Made by a program: the position numbers and the translations under genes | Source of the DNA: Streptomyces dysideae | GTDB taxonomy: Bacteria; Actinomycetota; Actinomycetes; Streptomycetales; Streptomycetaceae | DNA length: 64,000 nt | NCBI RefSeq assembly: GCF_001514305.1 | Contig: NZ_KQ949083.1 | Span: 89,257 to 153,256, forward strand | Direction of reading: 5' to 3' | In this document: piece by piece, positions 49,833 to 57,524 of the stretch | Layout: the number at the start of each line of letters is the position of its first letter | How positions within the stretch are numbered: position 1 is the stretch's first letter | The notes under the pieces: generated by a model | Told to the model about the DNA's origin: nothing | The model's database searches: none | Seen by the model: the letters and a program-made list of their open reading frames with translations, nothing else

Positions 49833-50654
49833 TCAGACGTGCTTACGGCACAGAATCTCTCCGTGCAGCACGCTGAACCAGCCGTCCTCCCGCTTTCCCC
49901 ACTTCCGCCACGCCTCCGACACGGCCCGCAGCTGTTCCGTGGTCGCGTGCCCGCCCTCCGTGGCCCGCTCGGCGTAGGCGGAGGCCAGCGTGCGGTCCGC
50001 CCACAGGCCGCTCCACCAGGCCCGCTCGTCCGCCGTCGAGAAGGTCCAACTGGTGGAGGTGGCCGTGATGTCCGTGAGGCCCGCCCGCAGCGCCCAGGAC
50101 TTCAGACGGCGCCCGGCGTCCGGCTCGCCGCCGTTGGCACGGGCCACCCGGCGGTAGAGGCCCAGCCACTCGTCCAGTCCCCGGGACGCCGGGTACCAGG
50201 TCATGGCCGCGTAGTCCGCGTCACGGACCGCGACGAACCCGCCCGGTCTGGTGACCCGCCTCATCTCGCGCAGCGCCTGCACCGGATCGCCGACGTGCTG
50301 CAGCACCTGGTGGGCGTGGACGACGCAGAACGTGTCGTCCGGGTAGTCCAGGGCGTGCACGTCGGCGACCGCGAAGTCGATGTTCGTCAGCCCGCGGGCG
50401 GTCGCCGTCGCCCCGGCCTGTGCCAGGATCTCCGGCGCCCGGTCCACGCCGGTGACGTGCCCGTCGGGCACCAGCGCCGCCAGGTCGGCGGTGATGGTGC
50501 CCGGACCGCAGCCGATGTCCAGGATTTTCATGTGCGGCCTGAGTGAACCGAGCAGATAGGCCGCGGAGTTGGCTGCGGTGCGCCAGGTGTGAGAACGCAG
50601 CACGGACTCGTGGTGCCCGTGCGTGTACACGGCGGTTTCCTCGGCCATCGGCAT
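49833..50654 (-). CDS. Class I SAM-dependent methyltransferase (UbiE/menG-like)
   Basis: This 273-residue enzyme has SAM-binding motif I KILDIGCGPGTITADLA near residue 45, acidic residue region VTGVDRAPEILAQA and motif for the post-core region HVGDPVQALREMRRVTRPGG. The N-terminus EETAVYTHGHHESVLRSHTW is typical of a Streptomyces family of uncertain substrate. The ATG at 50654 follows GAGGGGAA. It is transcribed alone, divergent from no close partner. Confidence 0.87.
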   Translation of the reverse strand: MPMAEETAVYTHGHHESVLRSHTWRTAANSAAYLLGSLRPHMKILDIGCGPGTITADLAALVPDGHVTGVDRAPEILAQAGATATARGLTNIDFAVADVHALDYPDDTFCVVHAHQVLQHVGDPVQALREMRRVTRPGGFVAVRDADYAAMTWYPASRGLDEWLGLYRRVARANGGEPDAGRRLKSWALRAGLTDITATSTSWTFSTADERAWWSGLWADRTLASAYAERATEGGHATTEQLRAVSEAWRKWGKREDGWFSVLHGEILCRKHV

Positions 50655-50779
50655 GGCGGTTCCCCTCGTCTCGGCGTACCGGCTCACGGGGCGCACGGCC
50701 CCGCCGGGCGATACCCGACACCGTACGCCCGCATGTCGAATAGTGAGACCGGCGTTTTACTATATGGACAACGGTGCCG

Positions 50780-52291
50780 TCAGTCGCCGGGCAGCGCCCG
50801 GTAGACCGTCAGCGCCTCCGGGAGCTTCTCCAGCGTCACCTCGCCGCTCACCTCGGTGACTTCGCCGTCGTAGGCGAGCAGGGCGCCCGGCGTGACGCCG
50901 GACAACTGCAGCCGGGTCACCTGCACCGCCGCGTGGACGGGGGAGCGGGTCAGCGGGCCGGCCAGGGCGGCCGCGAGCAGGCGTGCCGCGGGGCGGCGGC
51001 CGCCGTGCACCACCCGCACGTCGAGCCGGCCGTCCGCCAGGTCCACCCGCCGGCCCGGCGCGAGGCCCATCCGGTGATAGGTGCCGTTCCCGGCGAACAG
51101 CAGCCACAACGGGCGGGCCCGGCCGCCCAGTTCGGCCTCCAGCGGATGGCGGTCGGTGCGCAGCACGCGCAGCACCGCGAGCACCCCGGCCGGCCAGCCG
51201 CCGATCCGGTGCGCCCAGCGGTCCCGCTCCCGCACCAGCTCCGGATACACGCCCAGGCTGCACGTGTTGAGGAACAGCCCCTGCTGCCCGTCGCTGCTGA
51301 ACCGGCCCACGTCCACCCGCACGGCCTCGCCCCGCCGCACGGCCCGGCTCAGATCGCGTACGTCCTCCACGCCCAGGTCGTAGGCGAAGTGGTTCATCGT
51401 GCCGCCGGGCAGCACGGCCAGGGGCAGACCGTGGCGCAGGGCGATCCCGGCGGCCGCGTTCACCGTGCCGTCGCCGCCGCACACCCCGAGCACCCGGGCC
51501 CTTGCCGCCGCCTTCTCCAGCTCGGCCGGGACCTCCGCCGGTTCACAGACGACGACCTCGGCCCGCGGCAGCGTGTCGAGCAGGACGTGCACCCGGTCCG
51601 CGGTGCCCGAGGCCGCGTTGGCCACGACGACCAGACCGTCACCGTCCGGCAGTGCCGGGACGTCGGCGCGCGGCCGGGCCGGCGGAATCAGCTGCGCGCG
51701 GGTCGGCACCATGCCCCGTACGGCGAACGCGGCGCCCGCGCCCAGCGCCGCGCCCGCCAGCACGTCGCTGGGGAAGTGGACGCCGGTGTAGACGCGCGAC
51801 ATGGCCACCGAGAAGGCGATCGGCGCGATCGCCGCGCCCCAGGCCGGCGACTCCAGGGCGACACCGGTCGCGAACGCGGCCGCCGACGCGGAGTGACCCG
51901 ACGGGAACGACGTGGTGATCGGCTGCCGCTTCAGCTGCCGGACCAGCGGCACCGGATCCAGGACCGGGCGGGTACGGCGTACCGAGCGCTTGCCGAGCGT
52001 GTTGATGGTCAGGGAGGCCAGCGCCAGCGAGGCGACACCGCGCGCGGCGGCCCGCCGGGCCCGGGGTGTACGGCTCGCCGCCATGACGGCCGCGGCCGCG
52101 AACCACAGCTTGCCGTGGTTCGCGCTCCGGCTCAGCCGCGGCAGCACCGGTCCGCCGCCGGGCCAGTGCCGCTCGGCCGCGAACTCGAACAGCCGGGAGT
52201 CGAGGGCCAGCAGCCGGTCGCGCAGGACGTGGTGTCCGGGCTTCGGGACGGTGAGATCTACGTCGGGGCTCATGCGCGACGAGTACCCCAT
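50780..52291 (-). CDS. Bifunctional PAP2 phosphatase / diacylglycerol kinase-like protein
   Basis: This 503-residue protein joins a PAP2 lipid phosphatase domain (motifs KRSVRRTRP near residue 100, PSGHSAS near 130, SRVYTGVHFPSD near 165) to a diacylglycerol/sphingosine kinase-like domain (GGDGTVN near 272, PGGTMNHFA near 292). It could dephosphorylate or phosphorylate membrane lipids or lipid carriers. The ATG at 52291 is used; ATG at 52273 is an alternative. It lies divergent from the ABC-F gene. Confidence 0.9.
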   Translation of the reverse strand: MGYSSRMSPDVDLTVPKPGHHVLRDRLLALDSRLFEFAAERHWPGGGPVLPRLSRSANHGKLWFAAAAVMAASRTPRARRAAARGVASLALASLTINTLGKRSVRRTRPVLDPVPLVRQLKRQPITTSFPSGHSASAAAFATGVALESPAWGAAIAPIAFSVAMSRVYTGVHFPSDVLAGAALGAGAAFAVRGMVPTRAQLIPPARPRADVPALPDGDGLVVVANAASGTADRVHVLLDTLPRAEVVVCEPAEVPAELEKAAARARVLGVCGGDGTVNAAAGIALRHGLPLAVLPGGTMNHFAYDLGVEDVRDLSRAVRRGEAVRVDVGRFSSDGQQGLFLNTCSLGVYPELVRERDRWAHRIGGWPAGVLAVLRVLRTDRHPLEAELGGRARPLWLLFAGNGTYHRMGLAPGRRVDLADGRLDVRVVHGGRRPAARLLAAALAGPLTRSPVHAAVQVTRLQLSGVTPGALLAYDGEVTEVSGEVTLEKLPEALTVYRALPGD

Positions 52292-52388
52292 GAAGGCCGG
52301 AGTTGCCTAATGCCGCACGCCACCCGGGCGGGTCGGCGCCGGATATGCGTTTGCCCGGCATGGCGGCGGGACCGCACAATGCGGCCTC

Positions 52389-54008
52389 ATGGGACATCTG
52401 GAAGCCGCACACCTCGAGTACCACCTCCCCGACGGGAGGGCGCTGCTCGGCGACGTGTCCTTCCGGGTGGGCGAGGGCGCCGTCGTCGCCCTGGTCGGGC
52501 CCAACGGCGCCGGGAAGACGACCCTGCTGCGGCTGATCTCCGGCGAGCTGAAGCCGCACGGCGGGACCGTCACCGTCAGCGGCGGCCTGGGCGTGATGCG
52601 CCAGTTCGTGGGATCCGTACGGGACGAGACGACCGTACGGGACCTGCTCGTGTCGGTCGCACCGCCCCGTATCCGCGAGGCCGCGCGGGCCGTCGACGAG
52701 GCCGAGCACGCCATCATGACCGTCGACGACGAGGCCGCCCAGCTGCGGTACGCGCAGGCGCTCGCCGACTGGGCCGAGGCGCGCGGGTACGAGTCCGAGA
52801 CGCTGTGGGACATGTGCACCACGGCCGCGCTCGGCGTGCCGTACGAGAAGGCGCAGTGGCGCCAGGTGCGCACCCTGTCCGGCGGCGAGCAGAAACGCCT
52901 GGTCCTGGAGGCACTGCTGCGCGGTACCGACGAGGTCCTGCTGCTCGACGAGCCGGACAACTACCTCGACGTACCCGGCAAGCGGTGGCTGGAGGAGCGG
53001 CTGAAGGAGACCCGCAAGACGGTCCTCTTCGTCTCCCACGACCGCGAACTGCTCTCCCGGGCGGCTGAGAAGATCGTCTCGGTGGAACCTTCCCCCGCCG
53101 GCGCCGACGCCTGGGTGCACGGCGGAGGCTTCGCCACCTTCCACGAGGCCCGCCGCGAACGCTTCGCCCGTTTCGAGGAGTTGCGCCGACGCTGGGACGA
53201 GAAACACGCACAACTGAGGAAACTGGTGCTGACGCTGCGTCAGGCCGCCGAGAACAGCCCCGACATGGCCTCCCGCTACCGTGCCGCCCAGACCCGTTTG
53301 CGCAAGTTCGAGGAGGCCGGACCGCCCCCGGAGCCGCCACGCGAGCAGGACATCAAGATGCGCTTGAAGGGCGGCCGTACCGGCCTGAGGGCGGTCACCT
53401 GCAAGGGACTTGAGCTCACCGGCCTGATGAAACCCTTCGACCTGGAGGTCTTCTACGGCGAACGCGTCGCCGTCCTCGGCTCCAACGGCTCCGGCAAGTC
53501 GCACTTCCTGCGGCTGCTCGCCGGCGACACCGTGGCGCACACGGGGGACTGGAAGCTGGGCGCGCGCGTCGTGCCCGGACACTTCGCCCAGACCCACGCC
53601 CACCCCGAGCTCAAGGGCCGCACCCTCCTGGACATCCTGTGGACGGAGCACTCCCAGAACCAGGGCGCGGCGATGTCCCGGCTGCGCCGCTACGAGCTGA
53701 CCGGCCAGGCCGAACAGGCCTTCGACCGCCTCTCCGGCGGCCAGCAGGCCCGCTTCCAGATCCTCCTGCTCGAACTGGAGGGCGCCACGGCCCTCCTCCT
53801 CGACGAGCCGACCGACAACCTCGACCTCGAGTCCGCCGAAGCCCTCCAGGAGGGCCTGGAAGCCTTCGACGGCACGGTCCTCGCGGTCACCCACGACCGC
53901 TGGTTCGCCCGCTCCTTCGACCGCTACCTGGTCTTCGGGAGCGACGGGCGGGTGCGGGAGACGCCGGAGGCGGTGTGGGATGAGCGGAGGGTGGAGCGGG
54001 CGAGGTAG
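52389..54008 (+). CDS. ABC-F family ATPase
   Basis: This 539-residue protein has two ABC ATPase domains in one chain and no membrane part, the ABC-F pattern. Walker A motifs are GPNGAGKTT (about residue 38) and GSNGSGKSH (about 362); signatures are LSGGEQKR and LSGGQQAR; Walker B regions are LLLDEPDNYLDV and LLLDEPTDNLDL. A charged linker with coiled-coil character (about 240-300) should reach into the ribosome. The family rescues stalled ribosomes or gives antibiotic resistance by ribosome protection; which one is unclear. Confidence 0.92.
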   Translation: MGHLEAAHLEYHLPDGRALLGDVSFRVGEGAVVALVGPNGAGKTTLLRLISGELKPHGGTVTVSGGLGVMRQFVGSVRDETTVRDLLVSVAPPRIREAARAVDEAEHAIMTVDDEAAQLRYAQALADWAEARGYESETLWDMCTTAALGVPYEKAQWRQVRTLSGGEQKRLVLEALLRGTDEVLLLDEPDNYLDVPGKRWLEERLKETRKTVLFVSHDRELLSRAAEKIVSVEPSPAGADAWVHGGGFATFHEARRERFARFEELRRRWDEKHAQLRKLVLTLRQAAENSPDMASRYRAAQTRLRKFEEAGPPPEPPREQDIKMRLKGGRTGLRAVTCKGLELTGLMKPFDLEVFYGERVAVLGSNGSGKSHFLRLLAGDTVAHTGDWKLGARVVPGHFAQTHAHPELKGRTLLDILWTEHSQNQGAAMSRLRRYELTGQAEQAFDRLSGGQQARFQILLLELEGATALLLDEPTDNLDLESAEALQEGLEAFDGTVLAVTHDRWFARSFDRYLVFGSDGRVRETPEAVWDERRVERAR

Positions 54009-54084
54009 GGGGTGGGGGGCGGAGAGGCGAGGCCAGCCCTTCTCCCGACAGTAAACGGGTGGTGAGTGGGCATAGGCCGGGGGC

Positions 54085-54103
54085 GAAGGGGCGGAGCCCC
54101 TTC
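54085..54103. terminator. Shared hairpin terminator between ABC-F and Vms1-like genes
   Basis: GAAGGGGC (54085-54092) and GCCCCTTC (54096-54103) pair perfectly around a GGA loop. It serves the ABC-F gene from the left and overlaps the stop of the Vms1-like gene from the right. Confidence 0.7.
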
Positions 54104-55208
54104 ACGCCCACCGCAGCAGGGCCCCCATGCCACCCGCCGGCACGGCATCCGCCCCCGCCGGCGCCACCGACAACGCCCCCGCCCCCGTAACCACCGCCGA
54201 CCGGATCAACGCATCGTCGGCCCTCGCAGCCCAGGCATGCCGCTCGCCCAGGATCTTCAGGTCACCACGCCGCACAGCCACCTGGTCGGGATCCTCACCG
54301 ATCCACACCTCACGGTGCGCGTCCGGCCCGTCCGGCCGGATCAGCAGCTCGGAGATACGGTGCTCCCGCGCCGCCTCGATCAGCGCCGGCACCCCCTCCA
54401 CCGCCCCGGCCCGCCCCGCGTCGTCCGGTTCCCGCGCCGCCAGGAACCGCTCCAGCTCCCGCTCCGCCCGCTGCCGTACATGCTCCGCACGGGCCTGCTC
54501 CACGTCCTCCTCCAGCAGCCTGCTGCCGGTACCGTGCGGCGCTTCCACCACCCGATCGTGCAGCCGCCCCGGCAGCCGCTCGTGCACGGTCCGCCGCTGC
54601 TGGTCGTCGCCGACCAGGATCAGCAGATCGGCCTGGGTCTCCTCCTGGCAGACGGTGAGCGCGTCGGCGATCTCCGCCGCGTTGTGCTCCCAGGTGTTCT
54701 CGACCTTCAGCTGGAAGTGCCGCTCCGACCAGTCGACCGTGCTCGTACGGTGCACGGGATGCTGCCGGCCCTCGACCGACCCGGCGTCCTCCCGGCCCAG
54801 CGCGGTGCGCAGCTCGAACGCGGCACCCTTGCGGTCGACGTACGCCACCACGCAGACCGGGTCCTCCCCGGCCAGCTCCAGCAGCGGAGCGGTGTGCGGC
54901 AGCGGCCCCCAGTGCGCGGAGTCGACCTGCGGGGAGCGGGCCAGCGCCGGGTTCAGGACCACCTCACCGGCGCACGCGAACAGGGCCCGGCCGTGTGGCT
55001 CGGTGGAGTGCCGCAACTCGTCCAGCGCGTCCCGCACGGCCCGGCAGGTCGCATCGTCGGCACCCTGCCCGGCCAGGTCCCGGGAGAGCGCGAGAGCCGT
55101 CAGATGCCGCTCCTGCGGCGTGGCCTCCGTGTGCCGGGACGTACTGACGTAGACGGAGGCCCACGGCCCCGGATGCTCGTACAGTGAATGCAGAAACGCG
55201 AGATCCAT
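54102..55208 (-). CDS. Vms1/Ankzf1-like peptidyl-tRNA hydrolase family protein (baeRF, Rv2629-like)
   Basis: This 368-residue protein belongs to the bacterial release-factor-like families grouped with Rv2629 and Vms1 (SVYVSTSRHTEATPQERHL at the start; central domain near HFQLKVENTWEHNAAEIADA; C-terminal release-factor-like part near ALIEAAREHRISELLIRPDG). Eukaryotic Vms1 releases peptides from stalled ribosomes. A well-matching SigB-type promoter lies 46-70 bases upstream, so it is probably stress-induced. Confidence 0.8.
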   Translation of the reverse strand: MDLAFLHSLYEHPGPWASVYVSTSRHTEATPQERHLTALALSRDLAGQGADDATCRAVRDALDELRHSTEPHGRALFACAGEVVLNPALARSPQVDSAHWGPLPHTAPLLELAGEDPVCVVAYVDRKGAAFELRTALGREDAGSVEGRQHPVHRTSTVDWSERHFQLKVENTWEHNAAEIADALTVCQEETQADLLILVGDDQQRRTVHERLPGRLHDRVVEAPHGTGSRLLEEDVEQARAEHVRQRAERELERFLAAREPDDAGRAGAVEGVPALIEAAREHRISELLIRPDGPDAHREVWIGEDPDQVAVRRGDLKILGERHAWAARADDALIRSAVVTGAGALSVAPAGADAVPAGGMGALLRWA

Positions 55209-55253
55209 GGCTCACTCCCGGAAGCCGTTCGGGTGCTGTTGCTCACCGTGCGG

Positions 55254-55278
55254 GTACCCGGACCCCATGAACGAACAC
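55254..55278 (-). promoter_or_regulatory. SigB-type promoter of the Vms1-like gene
   Basis: On the minus strand GTGT (55278-55275), 15 bases, GGGTAC (55259-55254) matches GNNT-N14-16-GGGTAC. The GGGTACCC palindrome here might also drive the plus-strand gene, with a 17-base spacer to GGGT. Confidence 0.6.
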
Positions 55279-55530
55279 GACGAGCGGGACATCACCATGA
55301 CCGGAGTCGACCCGGACCGGCTGGACGAGCAGCAGCTCATGAAGGAGCTGGAGACCATCCACCGGACGCGCCACGACACGCTGCTGTACGGCTCGAACGA
55401 CGCACTGCGGGCCCACAACGAACGGATGGCCCAGCTGGAGGGCGAGTACCTGCGCCGCAACCCGCGCCGCCCGGTCGCACCGGGCCGCACCCGCGAAGGG
55501 GCCCGGGAGCGGCGCCGCACGGGGGCGTGA
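55267..55530 (+). CDS. DUF6158-like small conserved protein
   Basis: This 87-residue protein (or 77 residues from the ATG at 55297, MTGVDPDRLDEQQLMKELET) contains IHRTRHDTLLYGSNDALRAH and EGEYLRRNPRRPVAPGRTRE, the pattern of a small Streptomyces family found beside stress genes. If the palindromic promoter at 55252 drives it, transcription would begin close to 55264 and the 55297 ATG would be the real start. Function is unknown. Confidence 0.75.
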   Translation: MNEHDERDITMTGVDPDRLDEQQLMKELETIHRTRHDTLLYGSNDALRAHNERMAQLEGEYLRRNPRRPVAPGRTREGARERRRTGA

Positions 55531-55542
55531 CGCCCCCGCGGG

Positions 55543-56097
55543 TCAGCCGGCCGCCCTGGCCTCGGCCTCGGCGAACACCTCGAGGAACGCCTCGTCGAAC
55601 GCCTTCAGGTCGGCCGGCCGGCGACTGGTGACCAGCTTGCCCGGGCCGTGGTCGCAGATCCGCACCTGCTCGTCCACCCAGGTGCCGCCCGCGTTGCGGA
55701 TGTCGGTCGCCACGCTCGGCCAGGAGGTCAGCGTCCGGCCGCGCACGACGTCGGCCTCGACCAGGGTCCACGCGGCATGGCAGATCGCGGCGACCGGCCG
55801 GCCCCGCTCGACGAAGTCCCGCACGAACGCGACGGCCTTCCGGTTCAGCCGCAGATAGTCGGGGTTGGCGACCCCGCCCGGCAGGACGAGCCCGCCGAAG
55901 TCCTCGGCCGTCGTCTGGCCCACGACATCGTCGACCGGGAACCGGTCCGCCTTGTCGAGATGGTGGAACGCCTGGATCTCCCCCGGCTTCGTCGACACGA
56001 GCACCGGCTCGTGACCGGCGTCCACCGCGGCCTGCCACGGATCGGTCAGCTCGATCTGCTCGACGCCCTCAGGCGCGGCCAGAAACGCGATACGCAT
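55543..56097 (-). CDS. DJ-1/PfpI-family protein (type 1 glutamine amidotransferase-like)
   Basis: This 184-residue protein has the DJ-1/PfpI fold: VLPGGVANPDYLRL near residue 72, the nucleophile cysteine in AAICHAAWTL near 106, and CDHGPGKLVTSR near 155. Relatives act as glyoxalase-like deglycases, proteases or chaperones under stress. The ATG at 56097 begins MRIAFLAAPEGVEQIELTDP, typical of the family; an upstream GTG-like extension from 56139 is not needed. It converges on the DUF6158-like gene. Confidence 0.9.
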   Translation of the reverse strand: MRIAFLAAPEGVEQIELTDPWQAAVDAGHEPVLVSTKPGEIQAFHHLDKADRFPVDDVVGQTTAEDFGGLVLPGGVANPDYLRLNRKAVAFVRDFVERGRPVAAICHAAWTLVEADVVRGRTLTSWPSVATDIRNAGGTWVDEQVRICDHGPGKLVTSRRPADLKAFDEAFLEVFAEAEARAAG

Positions 56098-56243
56098 GAT
56101 CGCCTCAACGTCCTTCCGTAGCACGCGGCGTGCAGACACATCAAGAGGACAGTGCGCCGAACGCCAGCTACTCCAGAAAACTGTGGATGTGCTGCTCGAC
56201 GGGCTTCACCTCACGACCGCTACCGACGGCCTCTTCGGTGCCG

Positions 56244-56663
56244 TCAGGCGTCCGGCGCGGCACGGCTGATGTCGGCGAGCGCCGAGCCGGGATCCTGCGC
56301 CTCGGCCAGATCGCCGAGGCTCACCATCCCGACCGGCAGGCCGTCCTCGACGACCGGCAGCCGGCGTACGGCGTGCTCCCGCATCAGCGCGACCGCCGCG
56401 GTCACCGGATCGTCCGGGCGGACCACCACCGGATCCAGGGTGCACACCGCCTGGGCGCTCACCGTCAGCGGATCGGCGCCGTCAGCGACCGCGCGGACCG
56501 CGATGTCCCGGTCGGTGAGCACCCCGACGACCTGCTGCCCCTCGGCGACCAGCACGTCGCCGATGTCCTGCGCGCGCATCAGCTGAGCCGCCTCGACGAG
56601 CGAAGCGTCCGGGCGGACGGCGACCACGCCCGGAGTCATGACGTCCCTCACGAAATCAGCCAT
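56244..56663 (-). CDS. CBS-domain protein
   Basis: This 139-residue protein is a pair of CBS domains (VRDVMTPGVVAVRPDASLVE..., VVGVLTDRDIAVRAV, then LDPVVVRPDDPVTAAVALMR, GLPVGMVSLGDLAE). Such stand-alone pairs bind adenine nucleotides and act as energy sensors. A perfect SigB-type promoter lies about 70 bases upstream, so it is likely stress-controlled. Confidence 0.9.
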   Translation of the reverse strand: MADFVRDVMTPGVVAVRPDASLVEAAQLMRAQDIGDVLVAEGQQVVGVLTDRDIAVRAVADGADPLTVSAQAVCTLDPVVVRPDDPVTAAVALMREHAVRRLPVVEDGLPVGMVSLGDLAEAQDPGSALADISRAAPDA

Positions 56664-56732
56664 CGGTGGGCCCTTCCTGGGTTTCCCCGGCCGGTACGGG
56701 TGCCGCGGCCGCGTCGGTGTGACGCCGCCGCA

Positions 56733-56757
56733 GTACCCCCGCGCCGGGCCGCTATGC
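56733..56757 (-). promoter_or_regulatory. SigB-type promoter of the CBS-domain gene
   Basis: On the minus strand GCAT (56757-56754), exactly 15 bases, GGGTAC (56738-56733). This is a full match to the pattern GNNT-N14-16-GGGTAC. It overlaps the 3' end of the DUF2795 gene just upstream. Confidence 0.65.
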
Positions 56758-57147
56758 GTGCCGTGCCGGTCCGGCCCTGCGGGTCAGGGCCTCGGCGAGC
56801 TCCTGGACGTTGGCGTAGCGCGCCGACTGCGGCAGCCGCTCCAGCGGCGCCACGAGGGCGTCGGGCGCGTATTCGCGGCGCAGTGCCCGGGCCAGCTCCC
56901 GCGGGCCGGCCGGGAACGCGCTGCGGCCCAGGATCCGGGCCAGCTCCAGCCGGACCGCCGCAAGCGACGCCGTGGACGTCCCCGGGGCCACCGGACCGCC
57001 CGCGATCTCGAGGTCGTCGTCGGCGGTCGGCTCGGGGTCGTGCCACTCCTCGGTCCGCGTGGGGTGCCCGGAGCGGAGCAGCCCCTGCAGCTCATGCTTC
57101 ATCTCGTCGTCACGATGGACGCTCAGCCGGTCACTGCCTCGCTGCAT
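56752..57147 (-). CDS. DUF2795-domain protein
   Basis: This 131-residue protein has an N-terminal basic stretch (MQRGSDRLSVHRDDEMKHEL) and a C-terminal DUF2795 domain (REYAPDALVAPLERLPQSAR, YANVQELAEAL). The family has a small helical fold with unknown role. GGAGGGAG precedes the ATG at 57147. A strong SigB-type promoter lies upstream. Confidence 0.82.
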   Translation of the reverse strand: MQRGSDRLSVHRDDEMKHELQGLLRSGHPTRTEEWHDPEPTADDDLEIAGGPVAPGTSTASLAAVRLELARILGRSAFPAGPRELARALRREYAPDALVAPLERLPQSARYANVQELAEALTRRAGPARHA

Positions 57148-57180
57148 GACTCCCTCCAGATCTTCGGGGGTGGACACCGC

Positions 57181-57205
57181 GTACCCGAAGAGCGCGGGCC
57201 GACAC
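57181..57205 (-). promoter_or_regulatory. SigB-type promoter of the DUF2795 gene
   Basis: On the minus strand GTGT (57205-57202), 15 bases, GGGTAC (57186-57181), a full match to GNNT-N14-16-GGGTAC, placed about 35 bases before the ATG. Confidence 0.65.
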
Positions 57206-57251
57206 AGGCTTCGTACGGCGGAAGACGTCGGCGCGCGTCCGTGCACCGGGG

Positions 57252-57275
57252 GTTTGCTCCGCGTACGGCGGGAGA
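57252..57275 (+). promoter_or_regulatory. SigB-like promoter of the small membrane protein gene
   Basis: GTTT (57252-57255), 14 bases, GGGAGA (57270-57275), about 45 bases before the ATG at 57321. The spacing fits; the second box deviates from GGGTAC/T. Confidence 0.4.
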
Positions 57276-57320
57276 CCCGGCCCAGGCCCCCCCACGCACG
57301 TTTCCGGGGAAGGACACGCC

Positions 57321-57524
57321 ATGGCGCTGCTCGCGATGATCATTCCGATCCTGATGCTCGGCGTGGTGCTGGCGCTGGGCCGCTACGAGGAACTGCTGCT
57401 GCCGGAGGAACGGGACGAGGCCGGTCCGGCCACCGTCCCGGCCCCGCTGCGCCCTGCTTCTTCGCCTACTTCATCTGCTACTTCTTCTCCCGGCCCGGCA
57501 GGAACTCCTGCACCTTCGCCTTGA
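57321..57524 (+). CDS. Small membrane protein, convergent with the pyruvate-oxidase-like gene
   Basis: This 67-residue protein begins MALLAMIIPILMLGVVLALG, one transmembrane helix, followed by an acidic/Pro-rich tail. GGAAGGA precedes the ATG. Its last 47 bases overlap the 3' end of the convergent gene, which may have extended its tail. Function is unknown; the family is not recognised with confidence. Confidence 0.6.
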   Translation: MALLAMIIPILMLGVVLALGRYEELLLPEERDEAGPATVPAPLRPASSPTSSATSSPGPAGTPAPSP

